Below are positions 7,210 through 14,450 of a stretch of DNA of 23,955 nucleotides, piece by piece. Each line of letters starts with the position of its first letter. Within the stretch, counting starts at the first letter, position 1. The notes under the pieces were generated by a model that saw only the letters and a list, made by a program, of their open reading frames with translations, was not told the origin of the DNA and searched no databases. The stretch spans positions 1 to 23,955 of the forward strand of contig JADGIG010000074.1 of NCBI GenBank assembly GCA_018985235.1, given 5' to 3'. Origin of the DNA: Sanchytrium tribonematis (Eukaryota > Sanchytriomycota > Sanchytriomycetes > Sanchytriales > Sanchytriaceae). Position numbers and translations under genes: made by a program.

Positions 7210-7471
7210 TCAATCGTCATTTTCGATGTAATTTATGAAACAAATAGATCTTTTCGCATTAGTAAATGCACCAACAAACTCACCATTTCATTAGTCAAGT
7301 AAAAAAGATGACAATAGGGCCGATTTCATCTCTTAAAACACTAAAGTAGAAATATTTCAAATTTCAGTCAAATCTGACGACTTTGCAAAAATAGAGAGAT
7401 TGATGAAAATATCTTGAAAATAACATTTTAAACTCTCTAAAATAGCCATCTCACTAGTAAACAACTCATGA

Positions 7472-7478
7472 TGACTCA
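7472..7478 (+). promoter_or_regulatory. AP-1/Gcn4-type site TGACTCA before the carrier gene
   Basis: TGACTCA lies 28-34 bases before ATG 7506 of the ornithine-type carrier. In yeasts this site mediates Gcn4 control of amino-acid genes; control of this carrier is inference. Confidence 0.45.
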
Positions 7479-7505
7479 TCACAATTGAATCATTTGCCAT
7501 TTCAG

Positions 7506-8303
7506 ATGAAACAGTCGGATGATGCAAATCAAATTTCAGTTGCATCTGTTGAAAAAGAACTGTTTTGTGGCAGTATAGCCGGAATGGTGGCTAAAATCGT
7601 TGAACATCCATTAGATACCATCAAAACACGTCAACAAACAACAGGACATTCCATTTCATCCATTTCCAAATCTATCTTTAAAGAACATTGGAAGAGCATC
7701 TACAAGGGTCTCAGCTTCCCATTATTTGGTGCTATTATTGAAAATGCGTCTCTATTTGGGATGTATGAGATCGGATATAAGCAAACCAACAATTTCTATT
7801 TGGCAGGTGGATTTGCTGGTTTTTGCACATCTTTTCTACTCACTCCAATTGAACTTGTCAAGGTCAAATGCCAAGTGAATACACTCCACTATCACAATTA
7901 TGATGCATTTCAAGTCATTAAACAGATTTATAAAGATAAAACATGGTATAATGGCCATTTAGCCACTTGCGTCAAAGAAACATTCGGTGGGATGATTTGG
8001 TTTGGTGCTTACCATGCGTATATCTCTAATAAATCAAAACCCACGACTCTAGATTACTTTCTAGGGGGTTGTATAGCGGGTATCTCCTATAATCTACTGC
8101 TCTATCCCGTAGATGTCATAAAATCAAAGCGACAAGCAACAGGAATGCCATTATGGAATATTGTGAAAGCGACTTTGAGTAGTCGAAAAAAGATGTTTAC
8201 CGGATTAACTATGAGTTTGATGAAAAGCATTCCTTCTAGTGGATGCACCTTTTTAGTGTATGAATATGTAAGTGCAATTTACGATACTTGGAATAAATCA
8301 TGA
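7506..8303 (+). CDS. mitochondrial carrier, ornithine/basic amino acid type (ORT1/SLC25A15-like)
   Basis: A 265-residue member of the mitochondrial carrier family with three repeats, each with a Px[DE]xxK-type signature: HPLDTIKTRQQ, TPIELVKVKCQ and YPVDVIKSKRQ. The first repeat context (GSIAGMVAKIVEHPLDT) and TPIELVKVK resemble the yeast ornithine transporter Ort1 and animal ORC. It would exchange ornithine or related amino acids across the inner mitochondrial membrane, linking matrix synthesis to cytosolic arginine and polyamine pathways. Other carrier subfamilies with similar repeats cannot be ruled out. ATG 7506 is the first in frame. AATAAA falls within the last codons, and the next gene starts 32 bases after the stop. 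Confidence 0.8.
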   Translation: MKQSDDANQISVASVEKELFCGSIAGMVAKIVEHPLDTIKTRQQTTGHSISSISKSIFKEHWKSIYKGLSFPLFGAIIENASLFGMYEIGYKQTNNFYLAGGFAGFCTSFLLTPIELVKVKCQVNTLHYHNYDAFQVIKQIYKDKTWYNGHLATCVKETFGGMIWFGAYHAYISNKSKPTTLDYFLGGCIAGISYNLLLYPVDVIKSKRQATGMPLWNIVKATLSSRKKMFTGLTMSLMKSIPSSGCTFLVYEYVSAIYDTWNKS

Positions 8304-8335
8304 ATATTTTTCAAACCACTTGAAACATTTAAAAA

Positions 8336-9546
8336 ATGTCATTTGAAAATGATCATCTCAGACAAATCAAATCACAAGTGAAATCCCAATTATACAAAGG
8401 ACTAAATCCAATTAATGTATCTAAACAAGATGCTCAATTACTGGGCATTATTGCTAATTATTTAGATAAATTAAATTTAACAGCCACACTCAACACCCTG
8501 CAATCAGAATGCAATTATATCCCATCTAATGACGATTTAGTGAATATATATGACTATTACAAGACATCAGATACATTAAATTATGATTTAAATCATTTAC
8601 AGAATCATTATGCCAATTTATTGAGAGATATTGAGAATAAACATTCTATAGATTTAGCTAAACAAGAAGAACAATATAAACAACTATATTATCAATTACA
8701 ACAGGATTATGATAGCTATAAAAGATTAATTCAACATAAATTAGAAAATATCAATAAATCACCCTCACATTTCGTATTAGAGAGTATTCAACGGGATTTG
8801 ATGGAATTAAAGAGTGCTGTACTTGATTTACAAGTTAAAAAAGATCCATATTTGTATGAATTAGAGGGGATTAAACAATTATTAAAAAATGATGTGAGGC
8901 CATTTCCAAAACAACCAGCTGCATTTACTCATGAACATGAGAGTGTGTATCAATATAAACAACAATTAGATCAAATGTCACTTAGAAATAAGGAATTACA
9001 ACGAGAATTGGCTGATTTACGATATTTGAATGCAAATACGCCAAATGCCAAAGAATCCCGTGCCAATTCCATTAAATCAGATTTATCTCAAAATGAATTA
9101 AAATTATTAAGAAAAAGATCACCAGAAAAGAATAATAATACGGGATATGACTTGAGTCCAGCAGAATTGAAATTATTGAGTAAAGAATCCAATGAAGTTG
9201 AAATTGAAAGAGATGGGGTTGGTAGTGATTTGAGTAATTCTGAATTGAGATTATTGCGACAATCCAAGACGGATAAACCAGAAAAATATGAGAAATCACC
9301 CAATAAAAATGAAAAGAATGTTTCATTCTCTACAAATGACCAACAAATGGATGAATTGGATAAAATGGATAAAAATGGGAAACATGTGGTCATTGCTGCT
9401 GTAGATGAGCAAATTGATGATTTAAAAACTGATTTAGACCCACCCATGGAAGATTTAAAAGTAATTGATTTGCCAGTGCAAGATGATGTAAATTTATATT
9501 CATTTAGATGGTTTCTAGCAAGAAAACAGAAGATATATCATGGTAA
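8336..9546 (+). CDS. LisH-domain coiled-coil protein of FOP/OFD1 type (centrosome/basal-body candidate)
   Basis: Exons 8336-9487 and 9508-9546 encode 396 residues. The N-terminus (IKSQVKSQLYKGL..., then a LisH-like helix pair, LLGIIANYLDKLNLTATLNTL, residues about 35-60) follows the plan of FOP, FOR20 and OFD1. These LisH proteins act at centrosomes and basal bodies. A coiled coil covers about residues 85-235. The C-terminal third carries three copies of DLSxxELxLL (near residues 249, 272 and 297). Without the proposed 20-base intron the frame runs 34 more residues to 9592 and into the 3' end of the convergent gene. With it, the protein ends DISW and an AATAAA begins 4 bases after the TAA. 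A ciliary role is inference. Confidence 0.7.
9488..9507 (+). other. probable 20-base intron in the LisH gene
   Basis: The sequence gtaaatttatattcatttag has GT/AG ends and the same A/T-rich form and tttag end as the two homology-proven 19-base introns in this window. It lies between codons (phase 0). Its removal puts the stop at 9546, just before AATAAA at 9550-9555. Confidence 0.6.
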
Positions 9547-9573
9547 TCCAATAAATAAAAATACAATTTATTT

Positions 9574-11037
9574 CTATAAAGAATTCACGTGATTTACAAT
9601 GCAATTTCTAGACGATGAAGAAATCACAATAGATTCTCTAGAATTGGCAGTCCCAAAAGTGAATTTGACATATATGCCTAATAACTCACAATCACACATC
9701 TGGCTGGATGGAATGGTCAAGAAATGTGCATCATTATTATAAAATTCAATTTTATCGCCATAAACATACAATAAATTGATTAACAAGGATTCACACCTAA
9801 TATTATATCTCATAGACCCATAATATGGTAGTTTAGTGATTGCTTTGGCAATATCGTCCACAAAATCAACCTCTTTAACAGCAATTTGTGAAAAGATTTG
9901 TTTGATTTGTGGTTCACTTGTTGGAGTTACTTTTATTAAAGATGACTTGAAGAGTGTTTTATAAAGACTGAGAATGTGATCCGGTAAAGAATGTGCTTTT
10001 GTAGGGACCCACAAACACATTTGAATGAAATAAAGGGTGTCTTTAATATTTGAATTGGTTAATTCAATATTCCAATTACTGCGACGTATAATCCATTTGG
10101 GACTGATGTATTTTAATTGATCTGCGTGGCTCACATGGTCAAAAAAATACTCATCTTCTTTCAATGTTTGGGATTCTCCAGTTTGATCTCGTAAAATAAT
10201 GGCATAATTTTCATTATCAATATCCAACGATTTCATGACGTGCTGCCAGATGTATCTACCAGTGTCATAATTATTAAGATTCAATTTAAAGGGCGTATTA
10301 TTGAAATCAAAAGTGACTGTAAATTCATTTTTAATTTCTTCATATTTAGTGATTTCTATGGAAGATGGACGGTGTAATCTACGTGGTAGATTTCTGACTA
10401 CTCTTAATTTTAATTCATTGATAATCAAGTCGAATTGGCTAGGAGATGCACTATTTAATGTTTGAATGACCATTAATCGAATATCCTCTGTTGTTTTTAA
10501 ACAAGGAAATAGTAATACGAATAAAGCCCAATTGATTTGTAATGCACCATTTCTGTTGTTCATCAATTGTTTAAGCAACTGACAGCATAATTCATTGTTT
10601 AATTCAATGTTATCTTTAACCATTTCCAACATGAGACCACAAATATTAGGTTTTTCGAATGGCTTGACAGTTTTTTCGTATTTTAACATTAATGTGAATA
10701 ATTGAAATGCTTTTTCATCATCATTTGTTTGCTTTAAAAGTGGTTTATCAATTGGATGAGATTGCCAGTTTGGATTGGATCTTTTATGACCATTTAATTT
10801 GATATAGTCATGAAAAGGCGTTTTTAAATCAAATGGGTCATATCGTACTTGTTTATTGTCAATTGGAGGCGGTAAACCCATGTAAATATTCAAAATGGGA
10901 GATAAATCACATGTTATAGAATCATCTGTTTCTATAGAAATATTTGGAGAAGTTGCTGAACGCGGAATTCGAGGAATATTGGGCATTTTGAATGTTTGTA
11001 GTGCTTCTTTACTTTTTGATTTGAACAGAGACGACAT
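9574..11037 (-). CDS. MyTH4-FERM protein without a motor domain
   Basis: A 487-residue protein from ATG 11037. After about 80 unstructured residues comes a MyTH4 domain (about 85-215), with the typical core ELCCQLLKQLMNN and a helix WALFVLLFPCL. A FERM unit follows: F1 (ubiquitin-like, about 225-300, with GRYIWQHVMKSL), F2 (helical, about 310-395) and F3 (PH-like, about 405-487, with HFLTIPSSQM and VKFTFGTANSRESIVI). This tandem binds microtubules and membrane or receptor tails in class VII/X myosins and plant KCBP. Here there is no motor, so it probably acts as a cytoskeleton-membrane adaptor. It is convergent with the LisH gene, 27 bases away. Confidence 0.78.
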   Translation of the reverse strand: MSSLFKSKSKEALQTFKMPNIPRIPRSATSPNISIETDDSITCDLSPILNIYMGLPPPIDNKQVRYDPFDLKTPFHDYIKLNGHKRSNPNWQSHPIDKPLLKQTNDDEKAFQLFTLMLKYEKTVKPFEKPNICGLMLEMVKDNIELNNELCCQLLKQLMNNRNGALQINWALFVLLFPCLKTTEDIRLMVIQTLNSASPSQFDLIINELKLRVVRNLPRRLHRPSSIEITKYEEIKNEFTVTFDFNNTPFKLNLNNYDTGRYIWQHVMKSLDIDNENYAIILRDQTGESQTLKEDEYFFDHVSHADQLKYISPKWIIRRSNWNIELTNSNIKDTLYFIQMCLWVPTKAHSLPDHILSLYKTLFKSSLIKVTPTSEPQIKQIFSQIAVKEVDFVDDIAKAITKLPYYGSMRYNIRCESLLINLLYVYGDKIEFYNNDAHFLTIPSSQMCDCELLGIYVKFTFGTANSRESIVISSSSRNCIVNHVNSL

Positions 11038-11291
11038 GAGTAGCTTGCAAGCCACATTTTTTGAATTTTGTTTTCAAAACGCGAAATGGATAACCGAGTG
11101 TATTGACTTAGGGAATTTTGAGATTCAATGTCAATTTTCCATGATTTGGGTTGATGTTTGAAATATGCTTTCTTTCAATTCGTCAATACACGTGTTTTAC
11201 TGTCTTTGGCTTATCTGGAATAACTTACCACGTCAATTGGTGTCAAATAAATTGATATTGATCAAGTGACTCTCCTTTATTGCGCCATCAA
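11038..11291. promoter_or_regulatory. divergent promoter interval of the MyTH4-FERM and hydrolase genes
   Basis: 254 bases between two genes read outward. It contains a CACGTG E-box near 11187. No gene is seen; a first exon of the hydrolase could lie here. Confidence 0.4.
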
Positions 11292-12775
11292 ATGGTTAAA
11301 AGAGCGTGTCTCCACGGAAACACCTTTTAAAAAAATTGATTCTCTCAAGCAATATCAACCCAGATAAGAAGAATCAAATCCTCCAGCTTATTTCGCAGCA
11401 TCTAGAACATGACGCACAATATGATGATCAAGTCATTTTTCATTTGATTTTGAATTTGTATCAAAATGATTTGCCATTTGATGTAGTCTCTAAAATCAAA
11501 GAATTGCTGGATGCCGATTCATTAACCAATCAGTCCTTTCCAACCACTAGTCTGTTGCTCAGTCAACCACAAATTCGTGAGCAAGAACAGCCAGCAGTGA
11601 CAAAAAAGAGAAAATTAGAACCTACTTTGCTAGCCACTAAAGCACAGCCAGCACCACCCACAGCCATGGCAGGTGCACAAGCATTACAAGATGTTGAGAT
11701 GGAAGGACCACCAGATGCATCAGGCACAGCAGGAAATGCATTTTTCTTAAATAGTATCCCAGACGATAAATTAAAAGACCATTATTTAGTCAATGCAGTC
11801 AGCAATAGACAATTTGAAAAGGAAAATAATGTATTTAAATACTCTGATGTGCAAGATAACAAGGGATTACAAGGTGAATTTAAATATGTTAAAATTTATG
11901 TCCCAAAATCTGACACATTAGCCGATTTACCAGTTACAGAATTGAATCCCATGTCAGATTATGTATTCTTTAATCAATTATCTGATTTGACCAATGATTT
12001 ACACGGGAATATAGCCATGTTATACGTACATGGTTTCAACACCAGTTTAAAGAATTCTTCATTTTATGCAGCTAGACTTCAATATTTGCAACAGTGTGAA
12101 TTAGACACATATTTATTTGATTGGGCATGTCCAATGCGATTAAATAGAGATGCATTTACTGCTAAATCAGATTATGTAGAATGCAAGAATAGAATCTCAA
12201 ATAATGATATTTTACAGCAATTATATGATTTACTCAAAGTAATATTGGGTAAATATGATAAAGTATTGATTGTGTGTCATTCTATGGGCTGTCATTTGTT
12301 TACTAAAATGTTGAATCGGTTTCAAATTTTGTTTGAAAAATTACCTATTTTAAAAATGAAATTGATTTATTTTGCTGGAAATGTACCTGTGAAGGATGCG
12401 AGTGCATTATTCAATGCAAATCAAGTGGATATTATCAATAGATATAATCCTGGATTCACTTTATTAACAGGAGATTTGATTTTGAGTATGGCTACGGTGA
12501 TTGAATTGGGGACATTGCAAGCTGGTAGGAACATGATGGAGCATTGGAGAAACATCAAAAAGCCTGATAATGCTGTAAAATATGGAAGCCATTCCTATTT
12601 ATTGGATCGTCTTTGTTGGGAGCCATTTTTGATCAATCACAAAAATTATTTCTTTGGAGTGGATTTACAAGATCAAGTGTTTTCTAGTCAATTGAGTAGT
12701 TATTTGAAAGTACATTGTAAATTGGCAGATGTGATTCCATTAAAAGAAGAAGATTTGAAAATAAACAAGGAATAA
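11292..12775 (+). CDS. alpha/beta-hydrolase (DUF900-like) with helical and NLS-bearing N-terminus
   Basis: The main frame is open from 11300 to 12775. The C-terminal domain (residues about 165-480 of that frame) is an alpha/beta hydrolase: oxyanion-type HGFN in MLYVHGFNTS, a nucleophile elbow CHSMG, and a candidate catalytic His in GSHSYLLD; the acid is not assigned. DUF900-type enzymes share this HGFN...HSMG spacing. The first 100 residues are helical, followed by KKRKLEP (possible nuclear signal) and a Pro/Ala-rich linker. The main frame has no ATG at its 5' end. ATG 11292 would join it if 11306-11349 (gtgtct...caag, 44 bases) is removed; a 56-base alternative also keeps frame. The 5' end is therefore unresolved. 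Confidence 0.68.
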
Positions 12776-12794
12776 ATTAGTGAATATACTTTAT
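12771..12794. terminator. overlapping convergent poly(A) signals
   Basis: AATAAA (12771-12776) overlaps the TAA of the hydrolase; TTTATT (12789-12794) is the minus-strand AATAAA, inside the last codons of the convergent nuclease gene. The two stop codons are one base apart, so the two transcripts must overlap. Confidence 0.6.
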
Positions 12795-13730
12795 TTGACG
12801 TGTTTGGTAGTCTATAAAACAAATATTTGTCAATTGGTTCTGTTTAATGACATTTTTAATGGCAAGGGAACCTTTTAAATGGCTTGCAAATGTGGGAATT
12901 ATCTTAAAATCTTTGTAATTGATAAATAATGCATTTTGGAGGGTATGTCGATGATTTGTAGATTGTATATTCTTAATATTGTGGATATAATTGTACATTT
13001 TATGGGATTTGTTGACTAAATCCAAAATATCTTTTTTACGAAAATGACTGGATTTTGTTTCTAATAAATAAAGATACTTTGTATCATTCTGTGTGGCAGC
13101 AATAATGCCATCAAATTCTTTTGAAATGTATATACTTTGTTGATTGACTTGAGAAATGGCACCAGGGAGAATTTCAGTTTTAAAATTCATATTTTGTAAA
13201 TGTTTTGTGAAAATATGTTTGATTTCATGCTCAAATAGGACACCCTGTGCATTTTCTATACGACTATTGATAATGTTTTTACAATAAATGACATCTGGGT
13301 GATTATTTTGATAATTTTTAAAATATGAATTTGTGGCCAATTTTAACAGATGTAGCTTATAATAATAAAATTTAGCAAGCCATAATTGATCAGAATGTTT
13401 AATATCTGTATAAATTCGAATTAAAATGGACTCAATGCCATTTTTAAGTGTTTGTTGTTTTGTGTGTGCTTCATGACTTTCTATTACATATTTGACACTT
13501 TGATCAATATCCTGTTGTATATTGGATAGTATAGATGTCGTTATTACTGTTTGGGGTGATTTATAAATAAGATTAAAGTAGTTTTGGGTGATTTTTAATA
13601 AATTCTGCTTTTTGCCATATTCTTTACTGGATATTCCAAATATGTTGAATAATATAGGTAATTTTAATATGATTTTGGGTTCTTTGGATGCCTTGGGTGC
13701 TTTCTTTAACAGAGTTCTACTCGAGAACAT
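12777..13730 (-). CDS. putative mitochondrial PD-(D/E)XK-type nuclease
   Basis: The start is ATG 13730, giving 317 residues; the frame is open upstream only without ATG. The N-terminus (MFSSRTLLKKAPKASKEPK) is basic, rich in Ser/Ala and free of acidic residues apart from one Glu, as in mitochondrial presequences. In the C-terminal half, EFDGIIAA followed by YLYLLETKSSHF fits the D...ExK core of the PD-(D/E)XK fold; an upstream Glu in LFEHEIKHIF could be the helix residue. MGME1 and related mitochondrial exonucleases share this fold, but I cannot assign orthology. It starts 41 bases from the divergent gene at 13772 and ends one base from the hydrolase. Confidence 0.6.
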   Translation of the reverse strand: MFSSRTLLKKAPKASKEPKIILKLPILFNIFGISSKEYGKKQNLLKITQNYFNLIYKSPQTVITTSILSNIQQDIDQSVKYVIESHEAHTKQQTLKNGIESILIRIYTDIKHSDQLWLAKFYYYKLHLLKLATNSYFKNYQNNHPDVIYCKNIINSRIENAQGVLFEHEIKHIFTKHLQNMNFKTEILPGAISQVNQQSIYISKEFDGIIAATQNDTKYLYLLETKSSHFRKKDILDLVNKSHKMYNYIHNIKNIQSTNHRHTLQNALFINYKDFKIIPTFASHLKGSLAIKNVIKQNQLTNICFIDYQTRQIKYIH

Positions 13731-13771
13731 CAAGGGGATTCTCCAAAATTTGCAAATATTTTTCAAAACAA
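13731..13771. promoter_or_regulatory. 41-base divergent promoter
   Basis: The ATGs of the minus-strand nuclease (13730) and the plus-strand gene (13772) are separated by only 41 bases. Any core promoter must lie here or within the two coding regions. Confidence 0.5.
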
Positions 13772-14443
13772 ATGACCACTGCTTTTGACATCAACACATT
13801 GCCAATGATTGAACCAGTTCCACAAGATGCAGATACAAATGAATCCATTTTACATTTTTATCATTTATCTGTGAAATATGCACCCGTAGATTTAATGATT
13901 TCTCATCATTTTGCCAAATTAGCCACTTGTCATCACAGTAATTCATCATCCGTCATTTATAGTCACGCTATGCAATGGTACAATCTGTTAAAATATGTGA
14001 TTTATCAAGAATATAGTGAGACTGAGCAAACTCACATTTTTCAATCCTACTTTAAAGAATCTAAATTTAAACAAATCCCACACTCATTTAAACAACATGT
14101 TCCTATTTATACACCCCCACATCATTTATTAGCAAAGAAATCCACTCATTGTGCTGTTAAAATCAAATCTACACCCAAACAACTATTAAATGATTTAATG
14201 GATTCTTATCATTTAAATGTGCTCATGCCTGTGAAATACGATGCTAGATATGAATGTGTTGTGTATACAGAAAATATTAAGCCAGTTAGACCCTTACCCA
14301 TTGGCATTTACAAGAATCCACTGACAAATGAAGAATTTAATTTATTGAATTTGATTTCATTTTACAAATCTGCAATGCAATTATTAACAACAGACAAGAA
14401 AAGAAAGAGACCCAATGAAGAATTAATGGATTTTGATGAATAA
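13772..14443 (+). CDS. protein of unknown function with basic C-terminal signal
   Basis: The start is ATG 13772 (MTTAFDINTLPMIEPVP), giving 223 residues; the frame is open further up but overlaps the divergent gene. It is rich in His and Tyr in its first half (ILHFYHLSVKYAP, HHFAKLATCHHS), has no signal peptide or membrane segment, and ends with KKRKRPNEELMDFDE, a likely nuclear localisation signal plus acidic tail. I recognise no family. The stop codon lies inside a palindromic poly(A) site shared with the convergent scaffold gene. Confidence 0.65.
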   Translation: MTTAFDINTLPMIEPVPQDADTNESILHFYHLSVKYAPVDLMISHHFAKLATCHHSNSSSVIYSHAMQWYNLLKYVIYQEYSETEQTHIFQSYFKESKFKQIPHSFKQHVPIYTPPHHLLAKKSTHCAVKIKSTPKQLLNDLMDSYHLNVLMPVKYDARYECVVYTENIKPVRPLPIGIYKNPLTNEEFNLLNLISFYKSAMQLLTTDKKRKRPNEELMDFDE

Positions 14444-14450
14444 ATTTATT
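14439..14450. terminator. palindromic bidirectional poly(A) site AATAAATTTATT
   Basis: A perfect 12-base palindrome gives AATAAA on both strands. It contains the stop of the plus-strand gene (14441-14443) and overlaps the stop of the minus-strand gene (14449-14451). Confidence 0.65.

Larger units (their letters stand above)
7030..7505. other. intergenic interval with bZIP-type sites and one small open frame
   Basis: 476 bases without a confident gene. It holds TGAGTCA at 7086-7092 and 7203-7209 and TGACTCA at 7472-7478. A 50-residue plus-strand frame at 7150-7302 starts MPIKFQGLVKKLLILQIGES; it matches nothing I know and could be chance. Confidence 0.4.

Noticed and set aside
7357-7545. 62-residue minus-strand frame overlapping the carrier start
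   Set aside because: It overlaps the conserved carrier N-terminus on the opposite strand and has no recognisable features.
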